From Sphingomonas jejuensis (GTDB lineage: Bacteria; Pseudomonadota; Alphaproteobacteria; Sphingomonadales; Sphingomonadaceae): DNA of 64,000 nucleotides. Below the pieces are notes generated by a model that saw only the letters and a list, made by a program, of their open reading frames with translations, had not been told where the DNA came from and did no database searches. Made by a program: the position numbers and the translations under genes. Each line of letters starts with the position of its first letter. Positions within the stretch are counted from its first letter, which is position 1. Of the stretch, positions 17,352 to 26,473 are shown in pieces. The stretch covers positions 806,001 to 870,000 of the forward strand of contig NZ_JAATJE010000001.1 in the NCBI RefSeq assembly GCF_011927695.1, in the 5' to 3' direction.

Positions 17352-20300
17352 GTCCCCAACGCCCTTTGTTCCGCTCCGTGTCCTGTCCGCCTACACCATG
17401 CTCGAAGGGGCGATCGACCCGAAGCTGATCGCCGCGCAGGCCCGCAAGCTCGGCTTTCCTGCCGTCGCCATCTGCGACCGCAACGGGCTTTATGGCGCCA
17501 TGGCGTTTTCGGAGGCCTGCATGAAGGCGGGCGTGCAGCCGATCATCGGCGCGCTGCTCGCGGTCCGGCGTCCCGACCTGCCCGACATGCCGGGCGGTGC
17601 GATCGACTGGCTTGCGCTCTACGCCAAGGACGAGCGCGGTTATGAGAATCTCTGCGCGCTGGTCTCGATGGCGCATCTCGATCGCCCGGTCGAGGAGGAC
17701 GCCCATGTGGAGCTCGACCAGCTGGAGGGTCGCACCGACGGGCTGCTCGCGCTGACGGCGGGGCGGGAGGGGGCGCTTGCCCGCTTGTTCGAGGATCACC
17801 GCGAACAGGCGGCCTATGCCTATGCCGATCGGCTCGCCGCGCTGTTCCCGGACCGGCTTTACGTGGAGCTGTCGCGCTGCGGCAACGCGGTGGAGGAAGG
17901 CGCGGAGGCCGACCTGATCGCGCTGGCCTATGCGCGCGGCTGGCCGGTGGTCGCGACCAACCCGTGCAGCTTTGCGGAAGCCGATTTCCATCCCGCGCAC
18001 GATGCCATGCTGTGCATCGCCGGCTCCGCCTATGTCGACAGCACCGACCGGGTGCGAAGCGCGCCCGACGCCTGGATGAAGCCGGCCGCCGAGATGCGGC
18101 GCCTGTTCGAGGACTTGCCGGAGGCCATCGCAAACACCGCCGTCGTGGCGCAGCGCTGTGCCGTGGCCGCCCCGGCGCGCAAGCCGATCCTGCCGAGCCT
18201 GGCGGGCGACCGAGAGGCCGAGGCGATCAAGCTGCGCGAGGACGCGCGTGCCGGGCTGGAGGAGCGGCTGAAAAAGGCCGGCATTGCCGACGACGCGTCG
18301 CGCGCGCTCTATTTCGATCGCCTCGACTTCGAAGTCGACGTGATCGTGAAGATGGGCTTTCCCGGCTATTTCCTGATCGTCGCCGACTTCATCAAATGGG
18401 CGAAGGGCGAAAGCATCCCCGTCGGCCCGGGGCGCGGATCGGGCGCCGGATCGGTGGTCGCCTGGGCGCTCACCATCACCGACCTGGACCCGATCAAGCT
18501 CGGCCTGCTCTTCGAACGCTTCCTCAATCCGGAACGCGTGTCGATGCCCGACTTCGACATCGATTTCTGCGAAACCCGGCGCGAGGAGGTGATCCGCTAC
18601 GTCCAGCAGAAATATGGCCGCGACCATGTCGCGCAGATCATCACCTTCGGGCGCTTGAAGGCGCGCGCGGTGCTGAAGGACACCGGCCGCGTGCTCCAGA
18701 TGAGCTACGGCCAGGTCGACCGGCTTGCAAAGCTGGTCCCCAACCACCCGACCGACCCATGGACGCTGGAGCGCGCGCTGAACGGCGTGTCCGAGCTCGC
18801 CACCGAATATAAGCGCGATGCCGAGGTGAAGCGCTTGTTCGACCTGGCCATGAAGCTGGAAGGTCTTCCACGCCACAGCTCCACCCATGCCGCAGGCGTG
18901 GTGATCGGCGACAGGCCCTTGAGCCAGCTGGTGCCGCTCTACCGCGATCCGCGCTCCGACATGCCGGTCACGCAGTTCGACATGAAATATGTCGAGGGCG
19001 CCGGGCTGGTGAAGTTCGACTTCCTTGGCTTGAAGACGCTGTCCGTGCTGCGGAAGGCGACCGACCTGCTGGCCAAGCGCGGCGTGCACATCGACCTGGA
19101 TGCGCTCGAATGGGACGATCCAGCGGTCTATGCGCTTCTTCAGCGCGGCGAGACGGTGGGCGTGTTCCAACTGGAATCCGAAGGCATGCGCCGCACGCTG
19201 TCGGCGGTGCGGCCGACCAACTTTGGCGACATCATCGCGCTCGTGTCGCTCTATCGGCCGGGTCCGATGGACAACATCCCGATGTTCGGTGACCGAAAGA
19301 ACGGCCGCGCCGCCATCGCCTATCCGCACCCGCTGCTCGAAGGGATCCTGTCGGAAACCTACGGCATCTTCGTCTATCAGGAACAGGTGATGCAGGCCGC
19401 GCAGGTCCTCGCCGGCTATTCGCTGGGCGAGGCGGATCTGCTGCGCCGCGCGATGGGCAAGAAGATCAAGGCCGAGATGGATGCGCAGCGCCAGCGCTTC
19501 GTCGACGGGTGCGCGCGCAACGACATCGGGGCGGAAAAGGCGAACGAACTGTTCGACCTGATCGACAAGTTCGCGGGTTACGGCTTCAACAAGAGCCACG
19601 CGGCGGCCTATGCGCTGCTCGCCTATCAGACCGCCTGGCTGAAGGCGCATCACGCGCCCGAGTTCTTCGCCGCGTCGATGTGCTTCGACATGGCGCTGAC
19701 CGACAAGCTGGCCGTTTTCGTCGAGGACATGCGCCGCATGGGCGTGCCTGTGCTCGGCCCATGCGTGAACGGGAGCGTCGCCGAATTCGATGTGGAGGAG
19801 GGGGCGGTCCGCTTCGGCCTGGCCGCGCTGAAGGGCGTCGGCGAGCGGGCGATGGAGCTGCTGGTGCAGGAACGGTCGGCCGCGGGCGCCTTTGCCTCGC
19901 TGGACGACTTCGCCGGCCGTGTCGACCCGAAGCTCCTGAACCGACGCCAGCTGGAAAGCCTGGCCGCCGCCGGTGCGTTCGACGCGCTGGTGGACGGCGG
20001 GCGGAGCCGCCGCGCCGCCGTGTTCGCCGCGGCCGAAACGCTGCTGGCCGTCGCCGTGCAGGCGCATGGCAGCCGGACGAGCGGGCAGGGCGGCCTGTTC
20101 GGTGCCGGCGACGCCAGCGTCTCCGCGATCCGGCTGGCCGCCGACGCCCATTGGTCGATCGCCGACGCGATGGCGCAGGAAAAGGACGCATTCGGCTTTT
20201 ACTTTTCCGCCCATCCGGTCGACAGCTATCGCCATGTCGCGGGCGCGCATGGCGCAAGGCCGTACGCCACCATCTGCCGCGATCCCGCGCCGGCCGACGG

Positions 20301-20835
20301 AGGCCGTGTCGGCGCGACCATGGCGTTGCTGGTGGAGGACGCGCGCTGGCGCACGTCCGCGCGTGGCAAGCGCTACATGATGGCAACGGTGTCGGATGCG
20401 TCCGGACAGTTTGTCGCCACCTGCTTCGACGACGAGGTCGCCGCGACGATCGAGGAGGCGGCGCGCGCCGGCGGCTGCGCGCTGGCGACGGTCGAGCTGG
20501 ACCGCCGCCCGGGCGAGGAGACGCCGCGCGTCACCATCAAGGCGCTTCGCCCGCTTGAGGGGCTGACCGCGAACGCCCGATTGGTGATGGAGGTGACGGT
20601 CGCCGATCCCGCCGCCGTTGCAGGGCTGCGCAGCCTGGTCGGGTCGCCGGGCGCGGGGCGGGGCGAGCTCCTGCTGCGCGCGCGACTGCCCGACGGGGGC
20701 GAGGCGCTGCTGCGGCTGGGTCGCGGGCTGCTGCTCGATGCGGAACTCGCCGCCCGGGCCGAGCGCATGCCGGGGGTAACCGCGGTCGCGCTGCGGGCGG
20801 CCGGCCCGCCGCAGCTGGCGGTGGTCGGGGGCTGA
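17350..20835 (+). CDS. dnaE: DNA polymerase III alpha subunit
   Basis: Replicative polymerase subunit. The 1161-aa product has full DnaE1 architecture: a PHP domain (FVPLRVLSAYTMLEGAIDP; the usual TDHGN histidine site reads CDRNG, so it is probably not a metal-active PHP), a palm domain with catalytic aspartates in MPDFDIDFCETRREEV (about residues 398-413), fingers with the FDFLGLKTL and ALVSLYRPGPM motifs, tandem HhH (YGFNKSHAAAYALLAYQTAWLKA) and a C-terminal OB fold. The ATG at 17350 is needed to include the conserved FVPLRV opening. It is not the mutagenic ImuABC-type DnaE2, since no imuA or imuB is adjacent. Confidence 0.96.
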   Translation: MSPTPFVPLRVLSAYTMLEGAIDPKLIAAQARKLGFPAVAICDRNGLYGAMAFSEACMKAGVQPIIGALLAVRRPDLPDMPGGAIDWLALYAKDERGYENLCALVSMAHLDRPVEEDAHVELDQLEGRTDGLLALTAGREGALARLFEDHREQAAYAYADRLAALFPDRLYVELSRCGNAVEEGAEADLIALAYARGWPVVATNPCSFAEADFHPAHDAMLCIAGSAYVDSTDRVRSAPDAWMKPAAEMRRLFEDLPEAIANTAVVAQRCAVAAPARKPILPSLAGDREAEAIKLREDARAGLEERLKKAGIADDASRALYFDRLDFEVDVIVKMGFPGYFLIVADFIKWAKGESIPVGPGRGSGAGSVVAWALTITDLDPIKLGLLFERFLNPERVSMPDFDIDFCETRREEVIRYVQQKYGRDHVAQIITFGRLKARAVLKDTGRVLQMSYGQVDRLAKLVPNHPTDPWTLERALNGVSELATEYKRDAEVKRLFDLAMKLEGLPRHSSTHAAGVVIGDRPLSQLVPLYRDPRSDMPVTQFDMKYVEGAGLVKFDFLGLKTLSVLRKATDLLAKRGVHIDLDALEWDDPAVYALLQRGETVGVFQLESEGMRRTLSAVRPTNFGDIIALVSLYRPGPMDNIPMFGDRKNGRAAIAYPHPLLEGILSETYGIFVYQEQVMQAAQVLAGYSLGEADLLRRAMGKKIKAEMDAQRQRFVDGCARNDIGAEKANELFDLIDKFAGYGFNKSHAAAYALLAYQTAWLKAHHAPEFFAASMCFDMALTDKLAVFVEDMRRMGVPVLGPCVNGSVAEFDVEEGAVRFGLAALKGVGERAMELLVQERSAAGAFASLDDFAGRVDPKLLNRRQLESLAAAGAFDALVDGGRSRRAAVFAAAETLLAVAVQAHGSRTSGQGGLFGAGDASVSAIRLAADAHWSIADAMAQEKDAFGFYFSAHPVDSYRHVAGAHGARPYATICRDPAPADGGRVGATMALLVEDARWRTSARGKRYMMATVSDASGQFVATCFDDEVAATIEEAARAGGCALATVELDRRPGEETPRVTIKALRPLEGLTANARLVMEVTVADPAAVAGLRSLVGSPGAGRGELLLRARLPDGGEALLRLGRGLLLDAELAARAERMPGVTAVALRAAGPPQLAVVGG

Positions 20836-20862
20836 CGGCGGCCGCATCACGGCCGGGCCCGA

Positions 20863-21948
20863 TCAGAACAGTCGGAGCTGATCGCCCGCCGGCGGGCGGA
20901 ACAGGTCGCAGCGAAGCTGGATGCGGCGGTTGTCGATCCCGGCCTTGACGCACGCGATGCGGAACCGCGCGCGGATCAGGTCCGCCCATGGCCCTTGCCC
21001 CTGCATGCGCGTAAAGAAGTTGGGATCGTTGTCGCGCCCGCCGCGGATCGACCGAACCGTGGCCATCACCTTGCCCGCGCGTTCCGGATGATGCGCCGCC
21101 AGCCAGTCGCGAAACAGCGGGGCGACCTCGTGCGGCAGACGCACGGGCATGAAGAACACACCGCGCGCCCCCGCCGCGCCGGCGCGCGCCACGATCGCCT
21201 CGATCTCATGATCGGTGACGTGCGGGATGACGGGCGCGATCGACACAAAGGTCGGTACCCCCGCCGCGACCAGCGCCTCCACCGCCGCCAGCCGCTTTTC
21301 GGGGTGCGACGCGCGCGGCTCCAGCGTGCGGGCGATGGCGGGGTCGAGCGAGGTGACCGACATCATCACGGCGGCAAGCCCGTCCGCCGCCATACCGGCG
21401 ATCAGATCCAGATCGTCAAGCACGCGCGCAGACTTGGTGGTGATGGTGATCGGGTGCCGGCACTCGCGCAGCACCTCCAGGCATGCGCGGGTGATGCGCC
21501 AGTCACGCTCGATCGGCTGATAGGGATCGGTGTTGGTGCCGAAGGCCAGCGGCCGGCACTCATAGCCGCGCTTGCCAAGCTCCGCCCGGAGGAGCGCCGG
21601 CGCATCGGGCTTTGCAAACAGCCGGCTTTCGAAATCCTGTCCGGGCGACAGGTCGTGATAGGCATGGGTCGGTCGCGCAAAGCAGTAGACGCAGCCATGC
21701 TCGCACCCGCGATAGGGATTCACCGAGCGGTCGAACGGAACGTCGGGGGACTGGTTGCGGCTGATGATGGTTTTCGGCGATTCCACCGTGACGGTGGTGC
21801 GCAGCGGTGGCGCCCGCCCATCGATCAGGTCGCGCTCATCCAGCCAGTCGCCGTCCGCGTCGCGTGCGGCGAGGCCGAAGCGCGACGGCGTGCGGTTGGT
21901 CGGCGCGCCGCGCCCGGCACGCAGCTCATGCTCTCGGCCCGAGTCCAT
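20863..21948 (-). CDS. PA0069/Rv2578c-family radical SAM protein
   Basis: A 361-aa radical SAM enzyme of the family related to spore photoproduct lyase. The cluster-binding motif CEHGCVYC (about residues 80-87) sits in NPYRGCEHGCVYCFARPTHA. Downstream blocks LAFGTNTDPYQPIERD and ITTKSARVLDDLDLI are family signatures. The reaction is unknown. I start it at the ATG at 21948; a TTG at 21954 is possible. A perfect GTTC-N7-GTTC LexA-type box lies 24 bp upstream, so it is probably damage-inducible. It is divergent from sodB and tail-to-tail with dnaE. Confidence 0.88.
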   Translation of the reverse strand: MDSGREHELRAGRGAPTNRTPSRFGLAARDADGDWLDERDLIDGRAPPLRTTVTVESPKTIISRNQSPDVPFDRSVNPYRGCEHGCVYCFARPTHAYHDLSPGQDFESRLFAKPDAPALLRAELGKRGYECRPLAFGTNTDPYQPIERDWRITRACLEVLRECRHPITITTKSARVLDDLDLIAGMAADGLAAVMMSVTSLDPAIARTLEPRASHPEKRLAAVEALVAAGVPTFVSIAPVIPHVTDHEIEAIVARAGAAGARGVFFMPVRLPHEVAPLFRDWLAAHHPERAGKVMATVRSIRGGRDNDPNFFTRMQGQGPWADLIRARFRIACVKAGIDNRRIQLRCDLFRPPAGDQLRLF

Positions 21949-21971
21949 GCCCAAGGATAGCGCGATCGACG

Positions 21972-21986
21972 GAACATATAAAGAAC
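21972..21986 (-). promoter_or_regulatory. LexA (SOS) box
   Basis: In the direction of the radical SAM gene this reads GTTC-TTTATAT-GTTC, the direct-repeat GTTC-N7-GTTC operator used by alphaproteobacterial LexA. It lies 24 bp before the start codon, where LexA would block the promoter. The divergent sodB start is 78 bp away, so a direct effect on sodB is less likely. Confidence 0.7.
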
Positions 21987-22063
21987 GTCGTTCCCGACTT
22001 GCGTCCCACCCCGCTGACGTGCGTTAGGGCTTCATCCGTCATCAACCCTCGAGGAGATGCCTC

Positions 22064-22675
22064 ATGGCGTTCGAACTGCCCCCGCTTCCTTATGACTACG
22101 ACGCGCTGGAGCCGACCATCGACAAGGAAACGATGACGTTCCACCACGACAAGCATCACAAGGCCTATACCGACAAGCTCAACGAGGCGGTCGAGAAGGA
22201 CCAGAGCCTTCAGGGCAAGTCGATCGAGGAGATCCTCGGCAACATCTCCTCCGCCCCGGCGGCGGTCCGCAACAATGGTGGCGGCTTCTGGAACCACGAC
22301 TTCTTCTGGAACACCATGAAGAAGGGCGGCGGCCGGCCGTCGGGCGCACTGAAGGACGCGATCGACCGCGACTTCGGCTCGCTGGACAAGCTGAAGGAGG
22401 AATTCAACACGAAGGGCGCGGGGCAGTTCGGCTCCGGCTGGGCCTGGCTGATCGCCGATGCCGACGGCAGGCTGAAGGTCACCTCCACACCCAACCAGGA
22501 CAATCCGCTGATGGACGTGGTGGCCGATCGCGGCACGCCGCTGCTCGGCAACGACGTGTGGGAGCATGCCTATTATCTCACCTACCGCAACGATCGCGGC
22601 GCCTATCTGAAGGCGTGGTGGGACGTGGTCGACTGGGACAAGGTCGGCGAGCGCTACGCCGCGGTCGCGGGCTGA
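22064..22675 (+). CDS. sodB: Superoxide dismutase (Fe/Mn type)
   Basis: Cytoplasmic enzyme that dismutates superoxide. The 203-aa product has all four metal ligands: H in TMTFHHDKHHKAY, H in GGGFWNHDFFWN, and D and H in DVWEHAYYLTYRNDR. GSGWAWLIA and NQDNPLMD are family motifs. The glutamine in NQD and the GGG before FWNH are more like Mn or cambialistic enzymes than strict Fe enzymes, so metal use cannot be fixed by reading. A good ribosome site (GAGGAG) precedes the ATG. It stands alone between divergent and convergent neighbours. Confidence 0.96.
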   Translation: MAFELPPLPYDYDALEPTIDKETMTFHHDKHHKAYTDKLNEAVEKDQSLQGKSIEEILGNISSAPAAVRNNGGGFWNHDFFWNTMKKGGGRPSGALKDAIDRDFGSLDKLKEEFNTKGAGQFGSGWAWLIADADGRLKVTSTPNQDNPLMDVVADRGTPLLGNDVWEHAYYLTYRNDRGAYLKAWWDVVDWDKVGERYAAVAG

Positions 22676-22712
22676 CGGGCGCGCGACGCTCCCACGTTGG
22701 GGGCGCCGCGGC

Positions 22713-23033
22713 CTAGAAGGGGATTCTCAGCCGCACCATCGCGCGCTGGCTGGTCTCCCCGCGGGAGAGCGTCGCCTGTTCGGCATCGACCGACAGGCGC
22801 GCCCCGCCCACGCCGATCTCGGCGCGCGGCAACAGCGCTTCCTGGCTGTAGCGCCCGTCATCGAGCGGCGGCGCGGCCCGGCGGGCGCAGACGAGGATCT
22901 CGTTCGGTTGAAGCGTCGCCCGGGTGCAATCGGCCGCCGCCGGACGCGCCACGTCCTTGAGGTCAAAGCTGGCGAGGTCGGGCGGCGGGTTCGCCAGCGA
23001 CATTTGCATCAGCAATGCGATGGCGGCGCTCAT
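22713..23033 (-). CDS. Hypothetical small protein with possible signal peptide
   Basis: A 106-aa protein started at the ATG at 23033 (MSAAIALLMQMSLANPPP), which gives a short hydrophobic N-terminus that may be a signal peptide cleaved near LANP. A longer reading from 23081 adds arginine-rich residues and is less likely. The body has two cysteines (ADCTRATL, ILVCARR) and ends in RAMVRLRIPF, a beta-strand-like terminus with a final aromatic residue. I do not recognise the family. It is tail-to-tail with sodB and follows the DUF983 gene by 57 nt on the same strand. Confidence 0.6.
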   Translation of the reverse strand: MSAAIALLMQMSLANPPPDLASFDLKDVARPAAADCTRATLQPNEILVCARRAAPPLDDGRYSQEALLPRAEIGVGGARLSVDAEQATLSRGETSQRAMVRLRIPF

Positions 23034-23090
23034 GACGGTTCCTTTCCGCCACCGATGTCTATCGGGATTGCGGCGGCACAAAGGCCGCCC

Positions 23091-23501
23091 TCAATCTCGA
23101 ACGATCCGGCCTTCCCGCGCGCGGTAGAAGAACTGGCTCGCGACCAGCCAGCCCTTGAGCGGGCGCAGCGGCAGGACCGTGCTCAGAGCCAGCACGGGGA
23201 CGCTCACCAGCAGGTGCACCCACCAGGGCGGATCGGCGATCACCTGCAGCATCAGGATGAAGACGACGCCCGGCACGCACGCGAACAGCTGCACGAACAC
23301 CGCCGGCCCGTCCGCCGGATCGGCATAGCTGTAGTCGAGCCCGCACACGCCGCACCGGTCGGCCAACGTCAGGAACCCCTTGAACAGCCGGCCCTGACCG
23401 CAGCGTGGGCACCTCCCGAGAACGCCCGTCCTGACGGGATCGAGGGGTGGCCAGCGCCGTCCGTTCTCGTCGACCAGCGGATCTGGTGCGGGGGCGCTCA
23501 T
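23091..23501 (-). CDS. DUF983 family membrane protein
   Basis: A 136-aa protein from the ATG at 23501. The N-terminal zinc-ribbon-like CPRCGQGRLF...CGVCGLDY, with two CxxC pairs, is the DUF983 signature. It is followed by two transmembrane segments (about residues 58-78, QLFACVPGVVFILMLQVIAD, and 83-104) and a basic tail (FFYRAREGRIV). The start overlaps the yciB stop by 4 nt (ATGA), so the pair is coupled. The family is widespread in alphaproteobacteria and has been linked loosely to membrane biogenesis and cytochrome oxidase genes. No oxidase gene is nearby here. Confidence 0.85.
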   Translation of the reverse strand: MSAPAPDPLVDENGRRWPPLDPVRTGVLGRCPRCGQGRLFKGFLTLADRCGVCGLDYSYADPADGPAVFVQLFACVPGVVFILMLQVIADPPWWVHLLVSVPVLALSTVLPLRPLKGWLVASQFFYRAREGRIVRD

Positions 23502-24130
23502 CCCTCGGCCGGCGGCTTTGCGATCGGATCGGTCGGGTCGGCGAGGCCGTTCTTCAGCAGCATCGGGATATTGGCGAGCACGAACACCAGCGTCAGCGGG
23601 ATCGCGCCCCACAGCTTGAAGCCCACCCAGAAATCGAAGTTGGTGGAGCGCCAGACGATCTCGTTCAGGATGGCCATCGCCAGGAAGAACAGCGTCCAGT
23701 TGCGGGTGAGCTTGCGCCAGCCGAGGTCCGTCAGTCCGGGGTAGGTGGTGTCCAGCAGCATCTTCAGCATGGGCCGGCCGGTCATCAGCCCGATGCCCAG
23801 CGTGCCGGCGAACAGCAGGTACACGAAGGTCGGCTTCATCTGGATGAAGCGCTCGTCACGAAACAGGAAGGTGAGCGCGCCGAAGGCCAGCACCAGCGCA
23901 CCCGTGATCCACAGCATCGGCGGCACGCGCCGTTCGACCCACCAGCTGACCGCGATGGCCGCCATCTGCGCCAGCATGAAGGCGGCGGTGGCCGTCAGCA
24001 CGCGCTGAATATGAAGCGCGCCCGGCGCCAGCTGGTTGGTGGCAAAGAAGATCACCAGCGGACCATAATCCACCGCCAGCCTGAGGCCGGTGGACATGGG
24101 CGCGCGGGGCGAGGGATCGGCAGTGGTCAT
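23498..24130 (-). CDS. yciB: YciB / IspZ inner-membrane septation-type protein
   Basis: A 210-aa multi-pass inner-membrane protein. The family signatures are LAVDYGPLVIFFATN near the start, VYLLFAGTLGIGLMTGRPML, GWRKLTRNWTLFFLAMAILNE and the closing FKLWGAIPLTLVFVLANIPML. About five transmembrane helices are visible. YciB affects cell-envelope integrity and septation, and the name intracellular septation protein A is used in annotation. It sits 190 bp downstream of ftsY on the same strand. In those 190 bp (24131-24320) I see no gene and no clear terminator, so co-transcription with ftsY is possible. Confidence 0.9.
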   Translation of the reverse strand: MTTADPSPRAPMSTGLRLAVDYGPLVIFFATNQLAPGALHIQRVLTATAAFMLAQMAAIAVSWWVERRVPPMLWITGALVLAFGALTFLFRDERFIQMKPTFVYLLFAGTLGIGLMTGRPMLKMLLDTTYPGLTDLGWRKLTRNWTLFFLAMAILNEIVWRSTNFDFWVGFKLWGAIPLTLVFVLANIPMLLKNGLADPTDPIAKPPAEG

Positions 24131-24320
24131 GGGGCGGGGTCCTGCCCGTCCGTAACGGGGAAGTCGAGGGAAGCGTTCGCCTCGTCAACGCTCTCCCGAT
24201 GCCGCGGTTGCCGCCAGGATCGCTCAATGCATCTCTAGCGGAACGCGCCCGGCCAACTTTCATGCTGTCGGAATTTCTCAGCGAAGGTGCAGGCAAACCA
24301 GTCCTGAAAAGCCTGCCGCT

Positions 24321-25253
24321 TCAGGCGGCCGGCTTTGCGCCCGCGATCGCCTCGGCGAGTTCGGCGGGATCGAACGGCTTCAGGTCGTCCATTCCTTCGC
24401 CGACGCCGATCGCATGGATCGGCAGGCCAAACTTTTCGGCCGCGGCGACCAGCACGCCGCCGCGCGCGGTGCCGTCGAGCTTTGTCATAACCAGGCCGGT
24501 CACACCGGCCACTTCCTTGAACACCTCGATCTGGTTGAGCGCGTTCTGCCCGGTGGTGGCATCCAGAACGAGCACCACGTCGTGGGGCGCCTGCGGGTTG
24601 AGGCGGCCGAGCACGCGGCGGATCTTGGCAAGCTCGTCCATCAGCTCGCGCTTGTTCTGGAGGCGGCCGGCCGTGTCGACGATCAGCACGTCGATGCCGG
24701 TGGCGGTCGCCTGCTTCACCGCATCCCACACGATGCCGGCGGCATCCCCGCCTTCCGGCCCGGCCATGATGGGCACGCCGATCCGCTCCGCCCAGACCTT
24801 CAGCTGCCCGATGGCGGCGGCGCGGAAGGTGTCGCCGGCCGCCAGCATCACGCCGTAATCCTGTTCCAGGAACAGGCGGGCGAGCTTGGCGATCGTGGTG
24901 GTCTTGCCCGATCCGTTGACGCCGATCACCAGGATCACCTGTGGACGTGGAAAGGCGTCGATCTCCAGCGGGGCGGCGACCGGCCCCAGCACCTTCACGA
25001 TCTCGTCCGACACCACCTGCCGCACGCCGGCCTCATCGAGGCCGCGCTCGAACCGCTGGTCCTCGAGCCGGTCGCGCACGCGCGCGGCGGTGGCGGGGCC
25101 AAGGTCGGAGACGATCAGCGCTTCCTCGATCTCGTCCAGCGTCTGCCGGTCGAGCGTGCTGCGCGTGAACAGCCCGGTGAGGTTGTCGGTCAGCCGTTCG
25201 GACGTGCGGCGAAAGCCGCCGAACAGCCGGTCCTGCCAGCGATTGTCGGTCAT
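24321..25253 (-). CDS. ftsY: Signal recognition particle receptor FtsY
   Basis: SRP-receptor GTPase that docks ribosome-SRP complexes at the inner membrane. The 310-aa product consists almost only of the NG domain. The long acidic A domain of enterobacterial FtsY is absent, as is usual in alphaproteobacteria. GTPase motifs are GVNGSGKTTTIAKLA (G1), DTAGRLQNK (G3) and TKLDGTARGG (G4). The N domain begins with FGGFRRTSERL. The ATG at 25253 overlaps the mtaB stop by 4 nt, so dapF-mtaB-ftsY form one coupled unit. The partner Ffh is encoded 4.5 kb away. Confidence 0.96.
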   Translation of the reverse strand: MTDNRWQDRLFGGFRRTSERLTDNLTGLFTRSTLDRQTLDEIEEALIVSDLGPATAARVRDRLEDQRFERGLDEAGVRQVVSDEIVKVLGPVAAPLEIDAFPRPQVILVIGVNGSGKTTTIAKLARLFLEQDYGVMLAAGDTFRAAAIGQLKVWAERIGVPIMAGPEGGDAAGIVWDAVKQATATGIDVLIVDTAGRLQNKRELMDELAKIRRVLGRLNPQAPHDVVLVLDATTGQNALNQIEVFKEVAGVTGLVMTKLDGTARGGVLVAAAEKFGLPIHAIGVGEGMDDLKPFDPAELAEAIAGAKPAA

Positions 25254-26473
25254 TCGGCCTCCACGATCAGGGTGTCGCCGTCCCGCCGACGCGGCACGAC
25301 GGTGAGAATGGTGCCGGCCGGCTGCGGCGACAGCAGGCGAAAGGCGGCAAAGCCCTCTCCATGGCCGGTCAGGCCGCTGCGCTCAACCAGCATCGACTGG
25401 CGCGTGCCCACCAGCCGGTCGAGCATGGCGGCCCGCACGTTGGCGGACGCCGCCCGCAGCGCCGCCGCGCGCGCCTTCGCCACGCCGGGCGCGACCTGCG
25501 GCATCCGCGCGGCCGGGGTGCCCGGGCGCGGCGAGTAGGGGAAGACATGGGCAAAGGCGATCCCGGCTTCGGCGATCAAGGAGAGGCTGTTTGCCGCCAT
25601 CGCGTCGTTCTCCGTCGGGAAGCCGGCGATCAGGTCCGCGCCGACCGTCAGCGCCGAGCGCGTCGCGCGCAGCCGGTCGACCAGCCGGATCATGTCCGCG
25701 CGGCGGTGCCGCCGCTTCATCCGCTTCAGGATCATGTCATCGCCGGCCTGCGCCGACAGGTGAAGATGCGGCATCACGCGCGCCTCGCCCGCAAGCAGCG
25801 CGAACAGCCGGTCGTCGATCTCGGCCGGATCGATCGACGACAGGCGCAATCGCGACAGCCCGGGCACGCCCGCCAGGATCGCCTCGATCAGGTCGCCCAG
25901 CCGCAGCCCGTCATCCTGATAGCTGGTGAGGTCGACGCCGGTCAGCACGATCTCGCCGTGTCCCGCGTCCACCAGCCGCGCGACCATGTCGACGATCGCG
26001 CCGGCGGGCAGCGACCGGCTGTCCCCGCGCGCGAACGGGATGATGCAGAAGGTGCAGCGATGGTCGCACCCGGTCTGCACCTCCACAAAGGCGCGTGATT
26101 GTTCGGAAAAGGCAGCGGTCAGATGAGGCGCGGTCCGCATCACGTCGATCACGCCCGACACCCGCACGCGCGGCGCGCCCGGCGCGTAGCTTTGCGGATC
26201 GAGCTTCCCGACATTGCCGACAACAGCATCCACCTCCGGCATCGCGGCGAAGCGATCCGGTTCCAGCTGCGCCGCACAGCCAGTCAGCACCAGCCGGTCG
26301 TCCGGCCGCTCGCGGCGGAGCCGGCGCACGGTCCTGCCGGTTTGCCGCACCGCTTCTGCCGTCACCGCGCAGCCATTGACCACGACAAGGTCGGACCTGT
26401 CCGGCAGCATCGCGCGGATCGCCTCGCTCTCCGCGATGTTGAGCCGGCACCCCAGCGTGGCGACGGTTGTCAC
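25250..26473 (-). CDS. mtaB: tRNA (N6-threonylcarbamoyladenosine(37)-C2)-methylthiotransferase MtaB
   Basis: Radical SAM enzyme that converts t6A37 of tRNA to ms2t6A. The 407-aa product uses a GTG start at 26473, where the conserved TVATLGCRLNIAESEA begins. The open frame continues upstream only as dapF antisense-frame sequence. The N-terminal cluster cysteines are in LGCRLN, VVNGCAVT and LTGCAAQ. The radical SAM motif is CDHRCTFC. Further MTTase signatures are SLPAGAIVDMVARLV and LHLSAQAGDD. A TRAM-like C-terminal segment is present. GTGA overlaps the dapF stop, so it is coupled on both sides. Confidence 0.94.
   Translation of the reverse strand: MTTVATLGCRLNIAESEAIRAMLPDRSDLVVVNGCAVTAEAVRQTGRTVRRLRRERPDDRLVLTGCAAQLEPDRFAAMPEVDAVVGNVGKLDPQSYAPGAPRVRVSGVIDVMRTAPHLTAAFSEQSRAFVEVQTGCDHRCTFCIIPFARGDSRSLPAGAIVDMVARLVDAGHGEIVLTGVDLTSYQDDGLRLGDLIEAILAGVPGLSRLRLSSIDPAEIDDRLFALLAGEARVMPHLHLSAQAGDDMILKRMKRRHRRADMIRLVDRLRATRSALTVGADLIAGFPTENDAMAANSLSLIAEAGIAFAHVFPYSPRPGTPAARMPQVAPGVAKARAAALRAASANVRAAMLDRLVGTRQSMLVERSGLTGHGEGFAAFRLLSPQPAGTILTVVPRRRDGDTLIVEAE

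Noticed and set aside
17350-20835. DnaE as the error-prone DnaE2 of an ImuABC mutasome.
   Set aside because: It has the length and domain order of replicative DnaE1, and no imuA, imuB or LexA box is next to it.
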